A stretch of 64,000 nucleotides of DNA from assembly GCA_942491345.1 (NCBI GenBank), contig CALOAN010000012.1, positions 1 to 64,000 of the forward strand, in the 5' to 3' direction. Positions 25,231 to 33,863 of the stretch are shown piece after piece (within the stretch, counting starts at the first letter, position 1; each line of letters begins with the position of its first letter). Below the pieces are notes generated by a model. The model was not told where the DNA came from, made no database searches, and worked only from the letters and a program-made list of their open reading frames with translations. Position numbers and translations under genes: made by a program. Source of the DNA: JAHEEL01 sp942491345 (GTDB taxonomy: Bacteria > Actinomycetota > Acidimicrobiia > Spongiisociales > UBA5794).

Positions 25231-27384
25231 CTACGGCGTGGACGCGCCGCCACGGCTGAGTTCGACGAAGGTCATCCCGCTGTCGAGGAACACCGGCAGT
25301 CCGGTCGCCGGGTCGTAGAAGGAGAACCGGTCGTAGACGGTCGGACGCGTCCAGTTGGCCTTGATCGCAATGCCATTGCGGTGAACGACAGCCGCGCCCG
25401 TTCCCACGGTGATCGGGACCGGGGAACGACTGTCGACGGCAGAGGGGACGTAGTCGGTGGAGATGTGCACGACGGTGCGGGCGGCGATTCGTGCGCCCGA
25501 TTCGGCGAGATGCGGTGCGCCGTCCTGGGAGCGCAGGTACCTGCGGGCGAGAGGATCCCAGGTCCACTCGACCGCGACTCCGTCCATCGGAACCGTGAAG
25601 GTCGAGTCGGGAGCGGTGACCGCGCCCGCCGGCGGGGTCCATGCCGGATCGATCGTCCACAGTGGCCCTGCCGGGCCGGCGGTCGGCGACGCGTTCACCG
25701 CGCAGAGGGGATCGTTCAACAGGTTGTGTGGCCCCGGCCGGGAGGGCTCTCGGCGGTAGCAGGGCCGTTCGAGCGCGCTGAAGGGGGCGAGCACGCCCGA
25801 GTCTGCTGCCGAACGAATCCACGAGGTGACGCCCGCGTTGGCCCCCGAGTACGCGAACACTGGTCGATTCATCGCCGCCAACAGGTCGAGGTCCCCGGTG
25901 CGCGCCGATCGCACCGGGCCCAGTGCGGCGGGCAGTTGCGACTGGAACAGTGCAATGAACCGCGTCACGCCCTCGGCGTTCAGCTCGATGATGGCGTCTG
26001 CCTGGTCCAGTCCGACCTGCGGTCGCGCGCGTCGGTAGTTGTCGATCTTGACGGCCAGGATCGGTCGGCTCGTCACGGTTCGGTTCGCTTGCGCTCCGGT
26101 GAGTGCTGCGATGCCCTCGAGTGCAGGGGCGGTCTCGTACGTCGGCCAGATGGGGATCGCGCCCGGCCCGGCCGGAAGGACGGGCTCCACCGGTGAGAGG
26201 GGCGCCCGAGTGTCGACTCGCCGATTCGGGAACGCTGCGATCGCCTGGTCGGAGGCGACGGCGCTCAGGTCGACGACGATGGCGGTGGGTTCGGACGCGA
26301 AGACGCAGACGTCTCCTGCATCGTCTGCTTCCACGATCAAGCGATTCGACGCGACCGGCGCGACGTTCCCGTCGAAGTTCAGATCAGACCTCGAGATCGC
26401 GCCGGCGTCGTTCCGGGGGAGCCCGTCAGCGCAGGCATAGGCCGTGAGAAACCCGGCGGTGTCAGCCCCGTCGACCGTGAGCTGCCCCAGTACGATGCCG
26501 CCGCCGACCGCCTCGGGGACGTTCAGGCGCAGTGGCTCACCCGGAGCGACGAGCCGTTCGTCGAGGGCGGCCCGTCGGGTGTCGACGCGACGATTGGGAA
26601 ACGATTCGATGCCGGTATCCGAGATCCCGTTGATGTCGACGATCAGGGCCGCTGGTGCAGAACTCAGAAAGCAGACGTCACCGTCGTCGTCGGCGCTCAC
26701 GATCAACCGGTTGGATGCCACGGGTGACACGTCACCGTCGAAGTTGAGATCCGATTTCACGATTTCGCCCCCATCGTTCTGCTCGATGCCGGCGTCGCAG
26801 GCGTAGGCAGTGACGTAGCCCGCGGTGGTGGCCCGGTCGACCGTGAGTTGGCCGATGACGGTCTTGCCCATCGACGCTTCCGGGACCGCCACCCGCAGCG
26901 TCCCTCCCGCGGGGATGATTCGCCGGTCGGTCGGTGCCGAGCGGGTGTCGGTGCGGCGATTCGGGATGGAGGTGATGCCCCGGTCGAAGGACACGGCGCT
27001 GACGTCGACGATCATCTCGACGGGAGCGGAGGTGAAGAAGCACACATCGCCGGCGTCGTCCGCCTCCACGATCAGTCGATTCGAGGCGAACGGCGTCACC
27101 CGCCCGTCGAAGTTGAGATCGGATCGGCCGCCGCCGCCGGTGCTGCTCGACAATCCGTTGCTGCATGGGAACGCGGTCACGAATCCGGTCGTGCGAGCGC
27201 GGTCGACCGTGACCTGGCCGATCACGGTCTTGCCCCCGAATGCTTCGGGAACCGACACACGGAGCACCTCGCCCGCCGAGACGAGACCGTCGGCCGACCT
27301 CCCCGGTGGTGCGAGCATCGTCGTCGCTGACGCGAGGAATGCGAGCGTGATGAACGCGACGACACGCCGATTCGATCGAGACAC
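25231..27384 (-). CDS. secreted DUF3048 protein with three N-terminal tandem repeats
   Basis: This 717-residue protein has a likely signal peptide at residues 1-31 (RRVVAFITLAFLASATTML). Three repeats of about 122 residues follow at about 27-148, 149-270 and 271-393. Each contains SDLNFDG, ASNRLIV, ADD-GDVCF and ends PNRRxDTR. Residues 434-717 are a DUF3048 (YerB-like) domain: LAVKIDNYRRARPQVGLDQADAI, GPVRSARTGD, GPHNLLND. The function of DUF3048 is not established to my knowledge. GTG 27384 is the start that exposes the signal peptide. The long arginine/serine-rich open stretch upstream overlaps the next gene and is not real. Confidence 0.78.
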   Translation of the reverse strand: MSRSNRRVVAFITLAFLASATTMLAPPGRSADGLVSAGEVLRVSVPEAFGGKTVIGQVTVDRARTTGFVTAFPCSNGLSSSTGGGGRSDLNFDGRVTPFASNRLIVEADDAGDVCFFTSAPVEMIVDVSAVSFDRGITSIPNRRTDTRSAPTDRRIIPAGGTLRVAVPEASMGKTVIGQLTVDRATTAGYVTAYACDAGIEQNDGGEIVKSDLNFDGDVSPVASNRLIVSADDDGDVCFLSSAPAALIVDINGISDTGIESFPNRRVDTRRAALDERLVAPGEPLRLNVPEAVGGGIVLGQLTVDGADTAGFLTAYACADGLPRNDAGAISRSDLNFDGNVAPVASNRLIVEADDAGDVCVFASEPTAIVVDLSAVASDQAIAAFPNRRVDTRAPLSPVEPVLPAGPGAIPIWPTYETAPALEGIAALTGAQANRTVTSRPILAVKIDNYRRARPQVGLDQADAIIELNAEGVTRFIALFQSQLPAALGPVRSARTGDLDLLAAMNRPVFAYSGANAGVTSWIRSAADSGVLAPFSALERPCYRREPSRPGPHNLLNDPLCAVNASPTAGPAGPLWTIDPAWTPPAGAVTAPDSTFTVPMDGVAVEWTWDPLARRYLRSQDGAPHLAESGARIAARTVVHISTDYVPSAVDSRSPVPITVGTGAAVVHRNGIAIKANWTRPTVYDRFSFYDPATGLPVFLDSGMTFVELSRGGASTP

Positions 27385-27445
27385 GGATCGAAACGTACTG
27401 GATCGGCTCGTCCGCGTGCCTGCGGGCGCCAGTGGGGGCGGATCG

Positions 27446-28255
27446 TCAGGCGCGACTGGGGGCGGGACCGTCGGAGGGCGGGCCGGCGAAGAGTTGCGCC
27501 TTCTCCATCCAGTCGCGGGCGGCGGCGCCGGTGACCACGAGCTCGGTGTCGTCGACGTGGCGGCGCTGGGTGGTGACGAGACAGAAGTCGACCGCCGGCC
27601 CGACGATCGACTCCGATGCGTCCTCGGGTCCGAATCGCCATGTGTCACCGGACGGTGCGACCAGCTCGACGCGCACCGGTGCCGAGGGAACGTCGAGGCC
27701 ACGGTTCAGGTAGGTCCAGCCACGGGTGATGAACCCGAGTTGCGAGATGTGACGGAGTCGGTCGGTCGGCTGGCGTACGGCGTCGCCGCCAGCGATCGAG
27801 ATCGCGTCGACGACGTCCTGGCCGTGTGCCCAGGCCTCCATGAGGCGGGCGGTCAGAAACGACTTCGCGCCCATCGACGGCCCGTACCAGGCGACGCGCG
27901 TGTCGTTGTCGAGCGTGGCCCCGGCCGTGGCGAGTGTGTCTCGGTTGGCCCGCCACGCCGCCAGCAGTTCCTCCGGCGTCATCGCCCGGTACGGACCGAG
28001 CGTGATGTCGTCGGCCGAGCCGCCCGTCGTGCCGGCACCGAGCAGGATGTTCATCTGCTCGGTGAAGCCGTCGGGATCGACGATCGCGAGCGCAGCGGTG
28101 CCGTCGAAGTAGGTGAGGTGGCCGATCTGGTCGGCGATCGTCCACCCGGGGCTCGGTGTGGGGAGCTGCCACTGCGAGGTGGTGAGCGAGGCCACCACGT
28201 CGTCGAGTGCCTGTTGTTCGGCCACCAGGTCGTCGAGCACGTCACGCACGTCCAT
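27446..28255 (-). CDS. TIGR03084-type DinB/maleylpyruvate isomerase family metal-binding protein
   Basis: This 269-residue protein begins MDVRDVLDDLVAEQQALDDVV. It has PSPGWTIADQIGHLTYFD, in which the first metal His is expected, and MEAWAHGQDVVDAI with a second His. This is the DinB-like mycothiol-dependent fold, of the actinobacterial TIGR03084 group. The C-terminal 80 residues form the usual SCP2-like lid (VRVELVAPSGDTWRFG). It is divergent from the carboxylase operon. Substrate unknown. Confidence 0.82.
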   Translation of the reverse strand: MDVRDVLDDLVAEQQALDDVVASLTTSQWQLPTPSPGWTIADQIGHLTYFDGTAALAIVDPDGFTEQMNILLGAGTTGGSADDITLGPYRAMTPEELLAAWRANRDTLATAGATLDNDTRVAWYGPSMGAKSFLTARLMEAWAHGQDVVDAISIAGGDAVRQPTDRLRHISQLGFITRGWTYLNRGLDVPSAPVRVELVAPSGDTWRFGPEDASESIVGPAVDFCLVTTQRRHVDDTELVVTGAAARDWMEKAQLFAGPPSDGPAPSRA

Positions 28256-28363
28256 GCCCCAGGTGTACCCGATCAGCCCGGTCCGGCGAGAGCCAGGACG
28301 GCTCGCTCGGCCGAGCCGACGCGGCACGGTGTCGTCGAGGGCGCCTCCACTACGGTGACGTTC

Positions 28364-29968
28364 GTGACCATCGGGACCGTTCTGCGAAGCCGACTCGACA
28401 CGAGATCTGCCGAGTACCAGGACAATCTCGCCCAGATGCAGCGCCTGTGGGACGGCGTCGCCGCGGAGCTGGCGTCGGTGCCGACGATCGGGGGCCAGCG
28501 TTACGTCGATCGGCACCGCAAGCGGGGCAAGATGCTCGTGCGGGAGCGCATCGAGGCGCTGATCGATCCCGACACGCCGTTCCTGGAGTTCAGCCCGCTC
28601 GCCGGCTGGGGGACGCAGGATCCGGTCGGGGTCGGCTCGGCCTGCGGGATCGGCATCGTCGAGGGCGTCGAGTGTGCGATCACCGGCTCCGACATGACCT
28701 ACCGGGGAGGATCGGCCAATCCGACCTCGTGGAAGAAGACCGCGCGGTTCAACGAGATCGCCCGCGAGAACCGGTTGCCGGTGATCAACCTCAACGAGTC
28801 GGCAGGCGCCGACCTGCCGCGCCAGGCCGATCTGTTCATCCAGGGCGGCGGGAGCTTCCGTGACCTGACGCAGCTGTCGAAGCTCGGGATCCCCACGATC
28901 ACGATGGCATTCGGCCCGAACACGGCAGGCGGCGCCTACACGCCGGGGATGAGCGACTACACCGTGTTCGTGAAGGAGCGGGGCACCGCGTATCTCGGTG
29001 GGCCACCGCTGGTGAAGATGGCGATCGACGAGATCGTCGACGAGGAGACGCTCGGCGGCGCGGAGATGCACTCGCGCACGAGCGGGTTGTCCGACTATCT
29101 GGCGGTCGACGAGCGGGATGCGATCCGCATCACCCGCTCGATCGTGCGCCACCTGCGCTGGTCGAAGCTCGGGCCCGGGGCGACCGAGCCCGACGACCCG
29201 CCGCTCTACGATCCCGCCGAGTTGCTCGGGTGCGCGTCGGCCGACGTGCGTATCCCGTTCGACATCCGAGAGGTGCTCGCTCGCCTGCTCGACGGCAGCC
29301 GCTTCGAGGAGTTCAAACCGCTGTACGGCGACAAGCTCGTGTGCGGGTGGGGGTCGATCCACGGGTTCCCCGTCGGCATCCTCGGCAACAACGGGATCCT
29401 GTTCTCGGAGGAGGCGTCGAAGGCCGCACAGTTCATCCAGCTGTGCAACAAGCGCGACATCCCGCTGGCCTTCCTGCACAACATCACCGGCTTCATGGTC
29501 GGCTCGAAGGCCGAGCAGGGTGGCATCATCCGCAACGGCGCCAAGATGATCAATGCGGTGTCGAACTCGACCGTGCCGCACTTCAACCTGATGGTCGGTG
29601 CGAGTTACGGCGCGGGCAACTACGGCATGGCGGGCAAGGCGTACAACCCGCGGTTCATCTTCTCCTGGCCGAACCACCGGGTGGCGGTGATGGGGCCGAA
29701 GCAGCTGGCGGGCGTGATGGAGATCGTCGCCCGCAACGCCGCGGCCGGCCGCGGGATCGAGGTCGACGAGGAAGCGCTCGCCGCGCAGACCGCCGGGCTC
29801 GAGGCGCAGATCGAGCACGAGTCGACGGCGCTGTTCTCGACCGGGCGATTGTGGGACGACGGGATCATCCATCCCGCCGACAGCCGAACCGTGATGGGGA
29901 TGGCGCTGTCGGCGGTGCACAGCAACGTGGTGCAGGGCGCCACCGAGTACGGCGTGTGGAGGCACTGA
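28364..29968 (+). CDS. acyl-CoA carboxylase carboxyltransferase (methylcrotonyl-CoA carboxylase beta-like)
   Basis: This 534-residue carboxyltransferase moves CO2 from biotin to an acyl-CoA. Seen are RDRIEALIDPDTPFLE-type KMLVRERIEALID, YRGGSANPTSWKKTAR, NTAGGAYTPGMSDYTVFV and FLHNITGFMVGSKAEQGGI. The last is the hallmark of the MCC-beta/geranoyl branch. MVGASYGAGNYGM completes the C-half. GTG 28364 or GTG 28355 may be the start. Its stop overlaps the ATG of the biotin carboxylase gene by one base. Confidence 0.88.
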   Translation: MTIGTVLRSRLDTRSAEYQDNLAQMQRLWDGVAAELASVPTIGGQRYVDRHRKRGKMLVRERIEALIDPDTPFLEFSPLAGWGTQDPVGVGSACGIGIVEGVECAITGSDMTYRGGSANPTSWKKTARFNEIARENRLPVINLNESAGADLPRQADLFIQGGGSFRDLTQLSKLGIPTITMAFGPNTAGGAYTPGMSDYTVFVKERGTAYLGGPPLVKMAIDEIVDEETLGGAEMHSRTSGLSDYLAVDERDAIRITRSIVRHLRWSKLGPGATEPDDPPLYDPAELLGCASADVRIPFDIREVLARLLDGSRFEEFKPLYGDKLVCGWGSIHGFPVGILGNNGILFSEEASKAAQFIQLCNKRDIPLAFLHNITGFMVGSKAEQGGIIRNGAKMINAVSNSTVPHFNLMVGASYGAGNYGMAGKAYNPRFIFSWPNHRVAVMGPKQLAGVMEIVARNAAAGRGIEVDEEALAAQTAGLEAQIEHESTALFSTGRLWDDGIIHPADSRTVMGMALSAVHSNVVQGATEYGVWRH

Positions 29969-32076
29969 TGGAACCACTGCCACACGGGATCTCCCGCCTC
30001 CTGATCGCCAACCGCGGTGAGATCGCGGTCCGGATCGCTCGCACCGCGCACCGACTGGGGATCGACACCGTCGGGGTCTACTCCGAGCCCGATCGCAACG
30101 CGCTGCACGTCGACTCGGTCGACGTCGCGATCGCGCTGGGTCGGCCGGGGGGTGGGGCGACCCCGGCCGAGTCCTACCTGCGCGGCGATGCGGTGATCGA
30201 CGCGGCGCTCTCTGCCGGAGCGGATGCGGTCCACCCTGGCTACGGCTTCCTCGCCGAGAACGCAGGCTTCGCGCAGGCGGTGATCGACACCGGGCTCACG
30301 TGGGTCGGGCCGACACCCGAACAGATCACGCTGCTCGGCGACAAGGTCGCGGCGAAGCGGGCGGCGCTGGACGCTGGTGTCCCGACCACGTCGATGATCG
30401 AGGTGCGCGACGGTCGCGTCGTCGATGGCGCCGAGGTCGCATACCCGGCACTGGTGAAGGCCGCAGCGGGCGGCGGCGGGCGCGGCATGCGTGTCGTGCG
30501 GAGCGCTGCGGAACTCGAGGACGCAGTTGCAGCGGCATCTCGCGAGGCGTTGTCGGCGTTCGGCGACGGCACGGTGTTCATCGAGCCGTACCTGGAACGG
30601 GGCCGTCACGTCGAGGTGCAGATCATCGGCGACCGCCACGGCAACGTCGTGCACCTCGGCGAACGGGAGTGCTCGATCCAGCGCCGCAACCAGAAGATCG
30701 TCGAGGAGTCGCCGTCGGCCGGGATCACCCCCGAGATCCGGGCGGCGTTGTGCGATGGTGCGGTCGCCCTCGCTCGCCATGTCGGCTACGAGGGCGCAGG
30801 CACCGTCGAGTTCATGGTGGGGGTCGACGGGACCATCACGTTCCTGGAGGTCAACACCCGCCTCCAGGTGGAACACCCGGTGACCGAAGCGGTGACCGGC
30901 CTCGATCTCGTCGAGTTGCAGCTGCTGGTCGCCGCAGGCGAGCCGTTGCCGATCGCGCAGAACGATGTCACCGTCAGCGGACACGCGATCGAGGTGCGCG
31001 TCGTCGCCGAGGATCCGGCGGCCGGCTGGATGCCGTCGACCGGGACGATCGACCGCTTCACAATGGGCGACGGGGTCCGGGTCGACTCCGGGGTTCGTGA
31101 CGGCTCCGAGATCTCGTCCGACTACGACTCGCTGGTCGCCAAGGTGATCGCGCACGCCCCGACCCGAACGGGGGCCGCCCGCCGGCTGGCCCGAGCGCTG
31201 CGGGCGTCGCAGCTCACGGGGATCCGCAGCAACCTCGACACGCTGGTCGCGATCCTCGGCGAAGCCGACTACCTCGCTGCCGCCACGCCGACCGCCTACC
31301 TCGATGAACACCCCGACGTGCTCGCGGCGTCCGGCCCGACCGGTGACGATCGGATCGCGTTGCTGCTCGGCGCGGTGTTCGCACTCGAGTTCGAGCACCG
31401 CAGCGCCGACCGCGTCACCCGTTTCGCGCCGTCGGGCTGGCGCAATCTGCGCACGCAAGGGCAGCGGCAGGTGTGGGTCGATCCCGGCGGCGAGCACCTG
31501 CACGTCGAGTACGAGATGGCAAACGCGTGGCAGTCGGGCGGCGGCGAGTTGCACTCGGCGACCGTCCGGCTCGGGCCGTGGCCGGATCCCGACGCCGTCA
31601 CCGGCGCCCTCGATGCCGACGAACGCCCGGTTCTGACCGTGCGCCTGCTCGATCGCAGGTCCGACCGCCAGGTGATCGAGGTCGACGGGCGACGCCAGGT
31701 CGTGCACGCCGAGGTGGTGCACCACTCGCTCGGGCTCGACGACGACGGTGTCGGCGCGGTCACCGTGCACGTTCGCAGCACCGCTGGCGCGCTCACGTTG
31801 ACACGGGCTCCCCGGTTCGTGTTGCACGACGCCGAGTCGGCGACCGGTGGACCGATCAGCCCGTTGCCCGGCACCGTGATCGCCGTGCACGTCGAGGCGG
31901 GTGCGTCGGTCGTCGACGGTCAGCTCCTGATGGTGGTCGAGGCGATGAAGATGGAGCACAAGATCGTTGCGTCCGGTGATGCGACGGTGACCGAGGTCCG
32001 CTTCGCCGTCGGTGACCGCGTCGACACCGGCGACCTGCTGGTCGCCCTGGAGCACCACGAGGACGTCGGTTCGTGA
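29968..32076 (+). CDS. acyl-CoA carboxylase biotin carboxylase/BCCP alpha subunit
   Basis: This 702-residue protein starts ISRLLIANRGEIAVRIARTAHRLG. Biotin carboxylase spans about 1-450, with the ATP-binding loop AAAGGGGRGMRVV, and ECSIQRRNQKIVEE and FLEVNTRLQVEHPVTE. A linker domain precedes the C-terminal biotinyl domain, whose VVEAMKMEH holds the biotinylated lysine. It is fully coupled to the beta subunit upstream and to AtuA downstream (GTGA overlap). By neighbours it works on a branched unsaturated acyl-CoA such as methylcrotonyl- or geranyl-CoA. Confidence 0.93.
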   Translation: MEPLPHGISRLLIANRGEIAVRIARTAHRLGIDTVGVYSEPDRNALHVDSVDVAIALGRPGGGATPAESYLRGDAVIDAALSAGADAVHPGYGFLAENAGFAQAVIDTGLTWVGPTPEQITLLGDKVAAKRAALDAGVPTTSMIEVRDGRVVDGAEVAYPALVKAAAGGGGRGMRVVRSAAELEDAVAAASREALSAFGDGTVFIEPYLERGRHVEVQIIGDRHGNVVHLGERECSIQRRNQKIVEESPSAGITPEIRAALCDGAVALARHVGYEGAGTVEFMVGVDGTITFLEVNTRLQVEHPVTEAVTGLDLVELQLLVAAGEPLPIAQNDVTVSGHAIEVRVVAEDPAAGWMPSTGTIDRFTMGDGVRVDSGVRDGSEISSDYDSLVAKVIAHAPTRTGAARRLARALRASQLTGIRSNLDTLVAILGEADYLAAATPTAYLDEHPDVLAASGPTGDDRIALLLGAVFALEFEHRSADRVTRFAPSGWRNLRTQGQRQVWVDPGGEHLHVEYEMANAWQSGGGELHSATVRLGPWPDPDAVTGALDADERPVLTVRLLDRRSDRQVIEVDGRRQVVHAEVVHHSLGLDDDGVGAVTVHVRSTAGALTLTRAPRFVLHDAESATGGPISPLPGTVIAVHVEAGASVVDGQLLMVVEAMKMEHKIVASGDATVTEVRFAVGDRVDTGDLLVALEHHEDVGS

Positions 32077-33863
32077 CCGCCGCACCCGGCGAGCCGATCC
32101 GCATCGCCAACTGCTCGGGCTTCTTCGGGGATCGCCCGAGCGGCGCGCTCGAGATGGTCGAAGGCGGTCCGATCGACGTGCTGACGGGCGACTGGCTGGC
32201 GGAGCTCACGATGCTGATCCTCAGCCGGATCCGGGCGAAGCAGCCCGGCCGGGGTTTCGCCCGGACCTTCGTGACCCAGATGGAGCAGGTGATGGGCGCC
32301 TCCCTCGATCGGGGCATCAGGGTCGTGTCGAATGCCGGGGGCCTCGACCCCGGTGGTTGTGCCGAGGCCGTGGCCGAGGTCGCCGATCGCCTCGGGCTGT
32401 CGCCGACGATCGCCTACGTCGACGGTGACGACCTGATGCCGCGCGTCGTCGAGCTCGCCGAGTCCGGTGCGCTCGCGCCGTTCGGGTCGGCGACCGACCT
32501 CGGCGACCCGACTCGGTTCCTCACGGCCAACGCGTACCTCGGCTGCTTCGGGATCGTCGACGCGCTCACCAAGGGCGCCGACATCGTGATCACCGGCCGC
32601 GTCACCGATGCGGCGGTGACCTGCGGCCCGGCTGCGTGGCACCACGGGTGGCAACGCACCGACTTCGACCAGCTCGCCGGCGGCGTGGTGGCGGGCCACA
32701 TCATCGAGTGCAGCGCGCAGGTCACCGGCGGCAACTATTCGTTCTTCCACGAGATCGAGGGTCACACGGAGGTGGGTGGGCGGGCCCGGTTCGGGTTCCC
32801 GTGGGCCGAGGTCGCGGCGGACGGCTCGTGCGTGATCGGCAAGCACGACGGAACGGGCGGCGTCGTCAACGTCGAGACGGTGACCTCACAGCTGCTCTAC
32901 GAGATCGGTGGCCCCGAGTACCTCGGCCCCGATGTGACCGCCCGGTTCGACACGATCGAGGTCGAACAGGTCGGGCGCGACCGTGTTCGTGTGTCCGGCG
33001 TGAAGGGGCAAGCTCCGCCTTCGACGCTCAAGGTGGCGATGAACGAACTCGGCGGCTACCGGAACTCGTTCACCGTGGCGCTGACCGGCCTCGACATCGA
33101 CGCCAAGGCGGCGTTCGCGCAGGCGACGTTCTGGGATGCCTGCCCGTACGGGCCCGACGACTTCGCGTTCATCGAATCGAAGGTGATCCACACGAACAAG
33201 CCCGATCCGGCGACGCAGGAGGAGGCGACGGCGATCTGGCGAGTGACGGTGAAGGACCCCGACGAACGCAAGGTCGGGCGCGCCTTCGCCGATGCGATGG
33301 TGCACACGGTGCTCGCCGGGATCCCCGGCATGTACGGCCTTGGTGGCGGCCCGAGTGCGGCGTCACCGTTCGGTGTCTACCGCCCAGCGACCGTCCCGAG
33401 CGATCTCGTGCCGCAGTACGTGCACGTCAACGGCGCGGCGGTCCAGGTCGAGTCGGTCGCACCGACCGGCGATCCGATCGAGGCCCAGCCGGCCGCGGTG
33501 GGCGAGAAGACCCCAACGTCGGGCGGGGAGCTGGTCGACGTGCCGCTCGGGGCATTCGTGGGGACCCGGTCGGGCGACAAGGGCGGTGACGCCAACCTCG
33601 GGGTGTACGCCCGCAGCGATGCCGGCTGGACGTGGCTCGACGCCGAGCTGACGGTCGAACGACTTCGGGAGCTGCTGCCCGAGACGGTCGATCTGGCAAT
33701 CGACCGATACCGCTACCCGAACCTGCGGGCGTTGAACTTCGTGATCCGCGGGCTCCTGCAGGAGGGCGTTGCGGCCTCGACCCGACAGGACGCGCAGGCC
33801 AAGGCCCTGGGGGAGTGGCTGCGGGCTCGCGTGGTCGGGGTGCCGGAGTCGGTGCTCAGCTGA
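32073..33863 (+). CDS. AtuA family (DUF1446) acyclic terpene utilisation protein
   Basis: This 596-residue protein matches AtuA: IRIANCSGFFGDRPSGALEMV at the start, LTGDWLAELTMLIL, VVSNAGGLDPGGCAEAV, and GADIVITGRVTDAAVTCGPAAWHHGW. AtuA belongs to the citronellol/geraniol Atu operon of Pseudomonas and its biochemical role is unclear. The last 100 residues include FVGTRSGDKGGDANLGVYAR, a piece often found in single-domain relatives. The GTG start overlaps the biotin carboxylase stop, so all three genes form one transcript. Its 3' end overlaps the HNH gene's 3' end by 8 bp. Confidence 0.87.
   Translation: MTAAPGEPIRIANCSGFFGDRPSGALEMVEGGPIDVLTGDWLAELTMLILSRIRAKQPGRGFARTFVTQMEQVMGASLDRGIRVVSNAGGLDPGGCAEAVAEVADRLGLSPTIAYVDGDDLMPRVVELAESGALAPFGSATDLGDPTRFLTANAYLGCFGIVDALTKGADIVITGRVTDAAVTCGPAAWHHGWQRTDFDQLAGGVVAGHIIECSAQVTGGNYSFFHEIEGHTEVGGRARFGFPWAEVAADGSCVIGKHDGTGGVVNVETVTSQLLYEIGGPEYLGPDVTARFDTIEVEQVGRDRVRVSGVKGQAPPSTLKVAMNELGGYRNSFTVALTGLDIDAKAAFAQATFWDACPYGPDDFAFIESKVIHTNKPDPATQEEATAIWRVTVKDPDERKVGRAFADAMVHTVLAGIPGMYGLGGGPSAASPFGVYRPATVPSDLVPQYVHVNGAAVQVESVAPTGDPIEAQPAAVGEKTPTSGGELVDVPLGAFVGTRSGDKGGDANLGVYARSDAGWTWLDAELTVERLRELLPETVDLAIDRYRYPNLRALNFVIRGLLQEGVAASTRQDAQAKALGEWLRARVVGVPESVLS

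Noticed and set aside
26825..28360. Open frame upstream of the carboxyltransferase on the plus strand
   Set aside because: It is antisense to the DUF3048 and TIGR03084-type genes, which have clear family matches; the carboxyltransferase homology starts only near 28,360.
29620..32085. An 821-codon minus-strand frame opposite the biotin carboxylase gene
   Set aside because: Composition is Arg/His/Asp-rich with no family pattern, and the plus strand carries a complete biotin carboxylase/BCCP.
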